Positions 48,745 through 55,792 of a stretch of DNA of 64,000 nt are shown piece after piece. The translations under genes were made by a program, and so were the position numbers. The notes beneath the pieces are model-generated. The model worked only from the letters and a program-made list of their open reading frames with translations, did not search any database and had not been told where the DNA came from. Each line of letters begins with the position of its first letter. Position 1 is the stretch's first letter. The DNA comes from Comamonadaceae bacterium (lineage in GTDB: Bacteria; Pseudomonadota; Gammaproteobacteria; Burkholderiales; Burkholderiaceae_C). The stretch covers positions 1 to 64,000 of the forward strand of contig CANGPN010000005.1 in NCBI GenBank assembly GCA_947456305.1, in the 5' to 3' direction.

Positions 48745-49623
48745 CTACTTATCCATAGATACAGTTTCAATGATGTTTATGAATTCGGTATAGACATCTG
48801 GTTGGTTTTGTTTAATGAATCGAGAGATTTCTTGGTTCTCTATAAGTTTCGAAAGATAGCCCTTTGCTAAAACTAAATTAAGTACGTCTTGTCCATACGA
48901 CTCTTCGACTAATTTGTATTGCTCATTGAGATTACCCATCTCCCGTTCCATCTTCAACAATTGCTCTGCACTTATGCCACGAAACTTTCTTGATCTTCCG
49001 TCTTCAATCAGCATGTGACTTGGGGTTGCTGCAAGTAAGGCCTGAGCGTAGGGTATTTTTATATTGTTTGCCGAAATCATTAATTCAACACATTCAATTT
49101 GCCGCGTTGGCTTCATCTTCCTAAGTATGTCGCTTAATTTTGTTGAGAAGACTTGATCTTTTAGTAGCTTTGTTGCCTCTGGACAAATCCCGTCAAGAAG
49201 CTTTACCTTACGCATAATTTGAGACAGATCTACATTCAGACTTGACGCCAATCTTTCTGGAGAAACACCTCTACTGATTGCTCGCTTTATCATTAAGTGT
49301 TCTTGTACAGTTGAGAGTCGATTGATTCGATTGTTATAGGTATAAGTCTCATCATCTGTGGAAATTAAGCATTGAGCGTCGTTTACTCCTAATTCTTGTA
49401 GTGCAAGTAGTCGTGCATGTCCATCCAATACTATGTGGTTGCCAGAGCTGGTTGTTGGGCTGATGATCAAAGGCTCAATCAAACCAACAGTTCTGAGCGA
49501 TTCAAGAATTTGTTTGTATTTTCGTGATGAATTCGTATTGAAAGGCAACTTCTTGCTTGGAAGCAGTAACGTGATGGAAACAACCAATGGATCTGGAATG
49601 AAGCCAAGTGCAATTTGATTCAT
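48745..49623 (-). CDS. ParB-like protein 2, RepB C-terminal type
   Basis: A 292-aa protein. The N-terminal third has a ParB/sulfiredoxin-like fold signature (LIISPTTSSGNHIVLDGHARLLALQELG, with the DGHxR box). An HTH-like stretch (GVSPERLASSLNVDLSQIMRKV) and a long helical C-terminal part follow. I assign it to the group annotated as plasmid-partition RepB C-terminal proteins. No ParA partner is present, and the island is chromosomal, so classical partition is unlikely. It overlaps ParB-like protein 1 by 4 bp (ATGA) and is last in the operon. Codon use is A/T-biased like the rest of the island. Confidence 0.75.
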   Translation of the reverse strand: MNQIALGFIPDPLVVSITLLLPSKKLPFNTNSSRKYKQILESLRTVGLIEPLIISPTTSSGNHIVLDGHARLLALQELGVNDAQCLISTDDETYTYNNRINRLSTVQEHLMIKRAISRGVSPERLASSLNVDLSQIMRKVKLLDGICPEATKLLKDQVFSTKLSDILRKMKPTRQIECVELMISANNIKIPYAQALLAATPSHMLIEDGRSRKFRGISAEQLLKMEREMGNLNEQYKLVEESYGQDVLNLVLAKGYLSKLIENQEISRFIKQNQPDVYTEFINIIETVSMDK

Positions 49624-50525
49624 AGCGCATGACCATTTGGCCAGACTCGATCAGCAACAAAACTAGGAAGAGTGTCTAATTTTTCAGCACGCAATAATGT
49701 AACAAAATTTTCATTGGAAAGTAGTGATCGAAGTGCGCCAATAACAAACATAAGTCGTTGTTGGGTGAAATCAGATTTTTTGATAAAAATCTTTTGTCTT
49801 TCAACTTCTCTTTTATAACTTCTTACAAGACTAGAGCTTGTAACTTCGGATGAGGCTCTCACTTTCGATCGAGGCCGTAAAGCCTTTCCTAATGTTTGAC
49901 GTTTGACAATCAATCTCCGCGCATTTATGAGCTGTTTACCCCGCAACTGACCAGATTCATAAGCATCATGAAGTGCACCTTGAATTGCTTTGTCATCAAC
50001 ACCCGCGCTACAGATTTCTAATGCAACATTAAGAGGAATTTTTCCTGATTCAACCGCAATCAAAAGGCGGTCTTCACCAAATTCGAGAAGGTGCAAGATG
50101 CCGTGGACGTAATCAATGCTTAAGCCCGTCTTTGCAGCAATGGTTTTTTTATCGTAGCCTTGCTCTTTTAGTCTTTGTATGCCGGCAAGCAGTTCTAATG
50201 GTCGACATTGCCGTCTAGCAATGTTTTCTGAGAGACTCATGATAAATGCATCATCATTGTCGATGTCAATAACCATTGCTGGTATTTCTGTCTCACCAAG
50301 TGCTTTAAAGGCTTTCATTCGTCCTTCGCCGCATACGAGAAGATACTTAGTAAGTCCTTCCGGTGTCTGCCTAGGGGTTACTGTAATTGGCTTCTTAAGC
50401 CCTATTTGCTTGATATTGCCAACAATATCCTCAAAGATTCTGGTATTCCTCTCGCGAGGATTGAGAACTTCAATATCTATGATGGGTATCAATCTCAATT
50501 TTGAATTTTCTTTATAAGTTTTCAC
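49620..50525 (-). CDS. ParB-like protein 1 (ParB/Spo0J N-terminal domain)
   Basis: A 301-aa protein with a clear ParB N-terminal domain: an N-terminal RLIPIIDIEVLNPRER, the box-II-like LVCGEGRMKAFKALG and the box-III-like MSLSENIARRQCRPLE. An HTH follows (YDKKTIAAKTGLSIDYVHGIL), and then a basic helical C-terminal half. ParB boxes II and III bind CTP in canonical ParB; here the GERR motif reads GEGR, so nucleotide use is uncertain. It overlaps the recombinase gene by 4 bp upstream and ParB-like protein 2 by 4 bp downstream, so the three proteins are made together. Confidence 0.82.
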   Translation of the reverse strand: MKTYKENSKLRLIPIIDIEVLNPRERNTRIFEDIVGNIKQIGLKKPITVTPRQTPEGLTKYLLVCGEGRMKAFKALGETEIPAMVIDIDNDDAFIMSLSENIARRQCRPLELLAGIQRLKEQGYDKKTIAAKTGLSIDYVHGILHLLEFGEDRLLIAVESGKIPLNVALEICSAGVDDKAIQGALHDAYESGQLRGKQLINARRLIVKRQTLGKALRPRSKVRASSEVTSSSLVRSYKREVERQKIFIKKSDFTQQRLMFVIGALRSLLSNENFVTLLRAEKLDTLPSFVADRVWPNGHAL

Positions 50526-52081
50526 GCAGCTCTCCTAAATCTTGTTCGTTCGGCCATTCCGTAAAGATAGTCGAGTGACTCAAATCTATATGTTTCAAAT
50601 TCGATGCTGTTACGTTCTGCTAAATTAAAACCACGCCCGCCAAAGTCAAGCCGTGGAAGTAGGTAATAGTCAATGGGAGATTGGTTAGCTTCATCAAGCC
50701 TAACTACAACGGTTATGTCGGGCTGAAGGCTTGTATCAAATCGGACTTTCCATCTTCTTGAGCCTATTGAAGTAGTTTGACAACGAGACAAAACTATTGA
50801 AACAGTGAATTCTCGATTGACTTCTAGAATGTCTGTCCCAATGTCACGTTCTGTATATCCACCTACATCGGCAATTTTTTGCTCGGTCTCACGGATTACT
50901 TGCGGGTGTAACTGGCGTAAGTAGCGATTGATTTCGAGAAATTTATAGTCTCTATCGGGTGTAAATCCAACGGTTTGATATGCGCGAATCAAGCTGCCAA
51001 AACGTTGAACGTAGGCTGATGAAGACGGCATACCCTCAGTTTCATCTATGATAATTCCGGAGAGAATGCCTCGATCTTTATACAGAGTTTTTAATTTTTC
51101 AATTAGTTCTTCATTTGTATATCGATGTCCGCGTGCTCGAATCATTCCTTGTACGGTATAAAAAATCTCTGTTGGAACCACGGCTTCAAATGCTGACTCT
51201 TTTTTTATCCACATCTGGGGTGTGTTGACTACACGATGTTTTTTTAATTTAAATGAAATTCTGTTGTAAACATTGTTGCCGATGTATTTTTCATTTGTTA
51301 AGACTTGATGGATAGTAGCGCGGGTCCAGGGTCTTCCAAGATCTGTTTTCCCTCCTATTTCATTCAGACGTTTAGCTATCTCTGATTCAACTAGTCCATC
51401 ATTTATGAACCATTCATAAATCTTATTTACAGTTTGAATTTCACTTTCTGGACCAGGCATAAGAATCACTCGATCCGTTTGCAAACTCTTATGTTCCCCG
51501 CGTTTTAACTCTGCCTTTAGTTCCCCACTCTGGTCAACCAAGACTCTGCGAAGGCCAAATCCCGCAGGCCCACCTTGCCGAAATCCAAGTTCAATTAGTC
51601 TGCATTGACCAGCAAATACTTTGGTTGAGAGTTCACGACTGTACTCTCCAGCCATTGCTCTTTTTACGCCTTTCACAATAGTTGATACTGGCGATCCATC
51701 ATTTTCAAATTGCTCTGCACAATAAGCTACTTGGATACCTGCTCGTCTACAGATGTACTCGTAATACGCACTTTCATCAGCATCTTGGAAGCGCCCCCAT
51801 CGACTAATGTCGTAAACCAGAATTATTTGAAAATCCGCTTTCCCAGATTCAACGATACGAATCAGTTCTTGCAATCCCTGCCGCCCCTCAATCCTCAAAC
51901 CACTCTTGCCTTCATCAGCATAGGTTCGGATAATCTCAATTCCTCGCTTGTTTGCATACTCATAAATTTTGTCGGATTGGTTTTCTGTTGAATACTGTTG
52001 GTGTTCAGTCGACATGCGTACATACTTCACAGCTTTGAACAACGATTTTTGAACAGATTTTTCGATTCCAGTTTGTGCCAT
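50522..52081 (-). CDS. Serine recombinase (resolvase/invertase family, long form)
   Basis: A 519-aa recombinase. The resolvase domain (about 15-165) has the catalytic serine S24 in YVRMSTEHQQYSTENQ, then DEGKSGLRIEGR and VYDISRWGRFQD. A recombinase domain (about 170-300) has the motif GFRQGGPAGFGLRR and ends in WTRATIHQVLTNEKYIGNNVYN. The C-terminal 200 residues lack the CxxC pairs of the zinc ribbon of large serine integrases; only one cysteine is present there. It begins the recombinase-ParB-ParB operon. It could integrate/excise the island or act on another site. No good Shine-Dalgarno sequence is seen before 52081. Confidence 0.9.
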   Translation of the reverse strand: MAQTGIEKSVQKSLFKAVKYVRMSTEHQQYSTENQSDKIYEYANKRGIEIIRTYADEGKSGLRIEGRQGLQELIRIVESGKADFQIILVYDISRWGRFQDADESAYYEYICRRAGIQVAYCAEQFENDGSPVSTIVKGVKRAMAGEYSRELSTKVFAGQCRLIELGFRQGGPAGFGLRRVLVDQSGELKAELKRGEHKSLQTDRVILMPGPESEIQTVNKIYEWFINDGLVESEIAKRLNEIGGKTDLGRPWTRATIHQVLTNEKYIGNNVYNRISFKLKKHRVVNTPQMWIKKESAFEAVVPTEIFYTVQGMIRARGHRYTNEELIEKLKTLYKDRGILSGIIIDETEGMPSSSAYVQRFGSLIRAYQTVGFTPDRDYKFLEINRYLRQLHPQVIRETEQKIADVGGYTERDIGTDILEVNREFTVSIVLSRCQTTSIGSRRWKVRFDTSLQPDITVVVRLDEANQSPIDYYLLPRLDFGGRGFNLAERNSIEFETYRFESLDYLYGMAERTRFRRAA

Positions 52082-52151
52082 GGCTTATATTCGTTTTGAT
52101 TTATCTTTTCCCAGACTACCGCCTTCACAGCAAAAGTGCATTCGCAAGAAC

Positions 52152-52194
52152 AAAAAGTCCATTGGTAAAAATGTAACCAGTGGACTTTTTTTTT
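52152..52194. terminator. Intrinsic terminator inside the island
   Basis: A 15-bp stem (52152-52166 with 52176-52190, one G-U) and 9-nt loop are followed by T runs on both strands. It lies between the recombinase start and the upstream four-cysteine protein gene. It should end that gene's transcript, so the recombinase operon needs its own promoter or read-through. Confidence 0.85.
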
Positions 52195-52233
52195 GCTATC
52201 AAGTTATCTCTTTATTTGTGATGACGAGTAAAT

Positions 52234-52665
52234 TTAGCTGTCATCAAACTTAGTAAGTTCAATAATCCATACATCCATCTTATGCTTTGGTTTATCTAAC
52301 ACTTTTAGTACAAATACACCTTCCTCTATCCCATTCCAAGTAGGCTTACGAAGTTTGTTACCTGGATGTTGCGGTACCTTTTTCTTGTGCACTTCGTTAG
52401 ATTTATTCTTTTCAAGATCTGATGCTTCGGTTGAATTTCTTGCATTTTCTCGATGATTTCGCCAATAGTCAGGATTGCGATCTGCCCATGCACGTTGGGC
52501 TCTGTATTGGTTATCTTTATAGTCTTGATCTACTTTTCTTTTCTGCTTTTGCCATTCTCTTCTTCTCTCTTTTTGGCAAGCTACCTTAGAGCAATAGACT
52601 TGATTGGGTACCTGAGGAATACGTTCGAAGAGTTCTGAGCAATTGATACAACGTAAATTTGACAT
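52234..52665 (-). CDS. Small basic four-cysteine protein (putative zinc-binding)
   Basis: A 143-aa protein. The N-terminus has C-x2-C and, after about 15 residues, C-x4-C (CINC ... YCSKVAC), fitting a zinc knuckle. A strongly basic stretch (QKERRREWQKQKRKVDQDY) and an aromatic NPDYWR motif follow, then a separate C-terminal beta-like segment (VFVLKVLDKPKHKMDVWIIEL). It is probably nucleic-acid-binding. I have an unverified impression that similar proteins accompany the recombinase/ParB pair in other genomes. Expressed from its own unit, ended by the terminator at 52152-52194. Confidence 0.72.
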   Translation of the reverse strand: MSNLRCINCSELFERIPQVPNQVYCSKVACQKERRREWQKQKRKVDQDYKDNQYRAQRAWADRNPDYWRNHRENARNSTEASDLEKNKSNEVHKKKVPQHPGNKLRKPTWNGIEEGVFVLKVLDKPKHKMDVWIIELTKFDDS

Positions 52666-52890
52666 AGATGTTCTCCAGTTTGTTGATGGACTGGAAACAT
52701 CGCTGTGAAATGATTTCTTTTAATGGCAGAAAGATTTTTTTCTGCTTTTATTACGCGCAATCGAGCATGTAGCAACTGTTATTTGGAAATAATTGCGTAA
52801 TTTCTTTGCCGAAAATTAATTTATGTTTGAATAATAAAAATTCCTATCTTTTGTAAAATTAACGTTTTCCTAGAAATGATGGTCAATTTT

Positions 52891-53217
52891 TTAGTTGCAA
52901 CTTGCAACTACATCACAATCTTCATCTTGTAATGAGATCGATAAATTTTCATACATAAGATTACTAGACAAAATTTCAGATTTAATAGATCCTAGTGCTG
53001 CTCCAATTTCTAATTGCTCAAGTTCGGATGTGCCAACAGGTAGGCTCACACTAATCAATTTGAGACTTGGATTGAATGCAATGGTGTAGTTGCTTGAAGT
53101 GCTCCAGTTCACAGCATCATCTAGACACTGGATCCAATTTTTAATGCTGGATTCTGTGCACTCAGTTGGAGCAAGTTGATAATTAATTCGTGCGTATCTA
53201 ACTTTGATTGTTTTCAT
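52891..53217 (-). CDS. Hypothetical protein of the island, 108 aa
   Basis: A 108-aa, mildly acidic protein with no signal peptide, membrane segment or motif I recognise. It has alternating hydrophobic strands (YTIAFNPSLKLISVSL) and helices. The last codons overlap a perfect 9-bp-arm palindrome (TAGTTGCAA-C-TTGCAACTA, 52892-52910). It is the most upstream island gene, 226 bp before the four-cysteine protein, with no close homologue evident by eye. Function unknown; it could be a control protein or cargo. Confidence 0.6.
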   Translation of the reverse strand: MKTIKVRYARINYQLAPTECTESSIKNWIQCLDDAVNWSTSSNYTIAFNPSLKLISVSLPVGTSELEQLEIGAALGSIKSEILSSNLMYENLSISLQDEDCDVVASCN

Positions 53218-53425
53218 AGCTACTTTCTTCAGTGTCTGAGATGTTGAGTTAGCTTATTGAAAAAGTCAACCGTCAAAACTCTTTACGCTTGCTGTGCTAA
53301 AAGCTCTAAAATTGCGCAATAAATTAATAATTTAAGATTCATTACTATACTACTTGTATGCTACTTTGATAAATTAAATGGCTGTTAAGTTGTTGAATTA
53401 CAATGGAAAATTGGTGATTATCCGG

Positions 53426-53474
53426 CGTCTTCACACGGCGGGGGGCGGGGGTTCGAAACCCTCACCACGCACCA
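53426..53474. repeat. Right attachment-type direct repeat (partial tRNA-Val)
   Basis: A 49-nt copy of the tRNA-Val 3' part with no 5' half, so it is not a functional tRNA. It contains the canonical T loop TTCGAAA and ends in CCA. If integration was at the tRNA 3' end, this is likely the original chromosomal end and the left copy is element-borne (inference). Confidence 0.85.
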
Positions 53475-53499
53475 ATAAAAGTTCTATCACGCTGAGCAA

Positions 53500-54507
53500 T
53501 CATTTATTGGACCGAAAGTTCAAAAGTTTTTTTAACTTACTAAGCAGCTTACCAGTCCAATTCATAGACAAAGACTCAGGCTCAGGTGATTCCATGTACT
53601 TTTTGCTGTTCTCCATGAACGGTATCAAATCCATGGCTGGCTCGTGTCTTGCAGGTGCAGCGGTTTCAGGTTGCGGTGCTTGCATTGAGGCTTGTGGCGG
53701 CTGGGTGCTGTACTTTTTCAACTTTAAAGTCCGTCCCAGCTTTGCCACCATTGCAGCATCCCATGTAGCAGGGTGCTCTACGCCGTATTGGGTCCACACT
53801 TCCATTTGTGGCAACCGCTTCTTAGATTGTTCTGCCACTGTCAAAGGACAAATCCTGCTGTGCGAGTTGTGCAGCAATATGATTTTCCCGTGATAGGCAT
53901 TCAGCAAAGTGTGAAATTGCATACCGAACAAATCGTATTCATAAGCCAAATCAAAATGAGCTGTTGTGTGAACTGCATTGACTGCACGCGGATCAATCGA
54001 TAATAAATCTAATTTATGCTCTGAATGTTTGATTTGTTGATAAAGCGCCATCAACGATGACCAATGCAAACTTGCGCCAATATCATTAAGTATCAAACTA
54101 TGAGCTTTGACTTTTTGTCGATGCGCCAGGTACATGGCCAGTATGCCGCCCATGCTGGTGCCTATGAAATGGATTTTTTGATTTGCATCCCTTGAGGGCC
54201 TGCTTGACAGCGCTGAAATTAAATCTTCAATATCCGCCAGATAAACAGAAGTTGAATAATTTTGATCTTCAGGCAGTGGGTCGGAATACCCCCGGCCGCA
54301 ATAGTCCAGGCTGATCCAGCAGCAATGCTCAAAATCAGTGACCTGACTCCACAACAAATCAAAACTGTCTTGTGTTTCTAAAAGTCCGGGCAGACAGACA
54401 AACAGGTGTTTCGCTTCCAGCCCGCCAAGTTGTTTGTAGGCAATGCGACGCGTGCCACTTTCTTTGTGAACCAGGTGGTGGTGGATGACGGGTACTTCAA
54501 CTGGCAT
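53500..54507 (-). CDS. Alpha/beta hydrolase
   Basis: A 335-aa alpha/beta-fold protein. The nucleophile elbow is GTSMGG, the cap/acid region LLHNSHSRICPLTV, and the histidine in YGVEHPATWD. The first 270 residues form the fold. The last 65 are a proline/glutamine-rich linker plus a lysine/leucine amphipathic end (TGKLLSKLKKLLNF), which might touch membranes (inference). No signal peptide. It is the first chromosomal gene beyond the island, in the opposite direction to the next genes. Substrate unknown. Confidence 0.8.
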   Translation of the reverse strand: MPVEVPVIHHHLVHKESGTRRIAYKQLGGLEAKHLFVCLPGLLETQDSFDLLWSQVTDFEHCCWISLDYCGRGYSDPLPEDQNYSTSVYLADIEDLISALSSRPSRDANQKIHFIGTSMGGILAMYLAHRQKVKAHSLILNDIGASLHWSSLMALYQQIKHSEHKLDLLSIDPRAVNAVHTTAHFDLAYEYDLFGMQFHTLLNAYHGKIILLHNSHSRICPLTVAEQSKKRLPQMEVWTQYGVEHPATWDAAMVAKLGRTLKLKKYSTQPPQASMQAPQPETAAPARHEPAMDLIPFMENSKKYMESPEPESLSMNWTGKLLSKLKKLLNFRSNK

Positions 54508-54644
54508 ACATGTGAATTCGAAACGTGAGATATGTTGAAATTAGACCCGTGCTTTGTGACATAACAGCGCTGATTCAAGCAAAACTATCATTAGCTTGTC
54601 ACATAAACACTGTATAAGCAGAGATTGCATTTTTTAGAGTTGTC

Positions 54645-55373
54645 ATGTTTTTCAACCGATTCCCTGTTGCTCCTGCTGCTACCAATCACCGGAATACTTT
54701 TTTTCTTGGGGTATGCGCATTGGTTTTCAGCATTCTTTCCCTGTGCACCACAGACGGCAAAGCTTTCGACCGCAGCGATACCTTGTTACACATCGTTCAG
54801 CAATGCCTGCAAAAGGACAAGCCGGGCTATTGCGAACAATGCCTCGTACCGGAACGCCACACGGTTTGTGCCGGCAAGACATCGTGCCGGGCTACCACCG
54901 AGCTGTGGACTGAAAACGCTGAATATGTCGCTATCCGGGATATCAAAATGTGCGGATGTCCTGCAGACTTTGTCCATGGTTTGGTATTGCCCAAGCAAGT
55001 TGTCACAGGCATTGAAGATGGCCGGCGGCCTGATTCGATCTGGCAATTTGCTTGGGATGTAGCGGCTCAACGCCTGCCGGCTGAGGAAATTGCACTGGCC
55101 GTGAATTCCAAATCCAGGCGCAGCCAAAACCAGTTGCATATTCACCTGGTCAGGCAAAAGCCGGGTATAGAACCTTTATTAGCCTCCAGTGTCGCTGGTC
55201 ATGTTCAGCGCTTAGCTGATGTCTGGCGATGGGCTGATCAACAGGCACTCAGCAGGAATATGTCCGAATACGGTTTGCTGGTCATGAGTGCGCCCCGTGG
55301 CGGGTACAGGGTTGTCATGACTTCAGACAGTCCTGAATACTTGTTTACCCGAGCAGTTTGCACACCTCAATAA
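54645..55373 (+). CDS. CDP-diacylglycerol pyrophosphatase-like protein (Cdh family)
   Basis: A 242-aa protein with an N-terminal membrane/signal segment (FFLGVCALVFSILSLC) and the key HIT-like motif of Cdh: IALAVNSKSRRSQNQLHIHLV, matching the E. coli family pattern NSRxxRxQNxxHIHI. E. coli Cdh hydrolyses CDP-diacylglycerol to CMP and phosphatidate. Compared with it, this protein has an added cysteine-rich part in the first 100 residues (at least seven cysteines), suggesting disulfides in the periplasm. It is divergent from the hydrolase gene. The family call is firm; the exact substrate is inferred. Confidence 0.78.
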   Translation: MFFNRFPVAPAATNHRNTFFLGVCALVFSILSLCTTDGKAFDRSDTLLHIVQQCLQKDKPGYCEQCLVPERHTVCAGKTSCRATTELWTENAEYVAIRDIKMCGCPADFVHGLVLPKQVVTGIEDGRRPDSIWQFAWDVAAQRLPAEEIALAVNSKSRRSQNQLHIHLVRQKPGIEPLLASSVAGHVQRLADVWRWADQQALSRNMSEYGLLVMSAPRGGYRVVMTSDSPEYLFTRAVCTPQ

Positions 55374-55383
55374 ATGCATTGTG

Positions 55384-55689
55384 ATGAATGAAATACAAAT
55401 GGAAAAAAATACACATTCACTTGAAACTTTCAAAGCTTCCTTAGATAAGCAAGGCTATGTCTCGCCTATGCTTAGCACTTTGACGCCGCGTGAAAAATTG
55501 CGCCGCTCTGCCAGTCAGAAAGAGATTTTTGGTTATGTGCTGGAAGGCGAGTTAGAGCTGGTGACGCAAGAGCAGCATTTCGCATACGCCAAGCACGAAA
55601 TCTTTTTTATCGACGGCAGCGAGAATTTTGAAATTCACTCCGGCGATCAAGGCGTAGAGTATTTGTTTGCTTTTAAAAATAAGTCATAA
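55384..55689 (+). CDS. Small cupin-like protein
   Basis: A 101-aa protein with a single cupin-like beta barrel: EIFGYVLEGELELVTQEQHF, then AKHEIFFIDGSENFEIHSGDQGVEYLFAF. The usual metal-binding histidines of cupin motif 1 are absent, so it is more likely a binding or regulatory fold than an enzyme. The start could be the ATG at 55384 or at 55399. It is 10 bp after the Cdh-like gene, so the two may be co-transcribed. Function unknown. Confidence 0.62.
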   Translation: MNEIQMEKNTHSLETFKASLDKQGYVSPMLSTLTPREKLRRSASQKEIFGYVLEGELELVTQEQHFAYAKHEIFFIDGSENFEIHSGDQGVEYLFAFKNKS

Positions 55690-55792
55690 GCCCTGGGTGA
55701 CTGACTAGAATCGCTTATCTGTTTCATCTTTTACGGTCAAGCATCGTTGAAAAGCCGGAGCCGCAATCAATGCTTTTCAGTGAGTTTAAACA

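Larger units (their letters stand above)
48476..53474. mobile_element. A/T-rich integrative island at tRNA-Val
   Basis: About 5 kb between the two copies of the tRNA-Val 3' end. It is visibly richer in A and T than the flanks and has different codon use. It carries five leftward genes: an orphan 108-aa protein, a four-cysteine basic protein, a serine recombinase and two ParB-like proteins. There is no tyrosine integrase, transposase, conjugation or phage structural gene. The island resembles a small integrative element or satellite, but which protein performs integration is not shown by the sequence. Confidence 0.85.

Noticed and set aside
48745-50525. Chromosome or plasmid partition locus (parAB)
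   Set aside because: No ParA ATPase is adjacent and the proteins sit in an integrated island with a recombinase, so classical partition is unlikely.
52234-53217. Toxin-antitoxin pair
   Set aside because: The two small genes are 226 bp apart, neither resembles a known toxin or antitoxin, and the smaller spacing and overlap typical of such pairs are missing.
48525-53425. Prophage
   Set aside because: No capsid, tail, terminase, lysis or phage repressor gene is present in the 5 kb.
53426-53474. A second tRNA gene
   Set aside because: Only the 3' half is present. The acceptor 5' strand and D arm are missing, so it cannot fold as a tRNA.
53378-53893. 171-aa rightward frame crossing the right tRNA fragment
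   Set aside because: It reads through the partial tRNA and antisense to the alpha/beta hydrolase; no recognisable domain.
54625-55062. 145-aa frame overlapping the Cdh-like gene
   Set aside because: It is in another frame of the same strand and lacks the Cdh motif; the 242-aa frame has the full family pattern.
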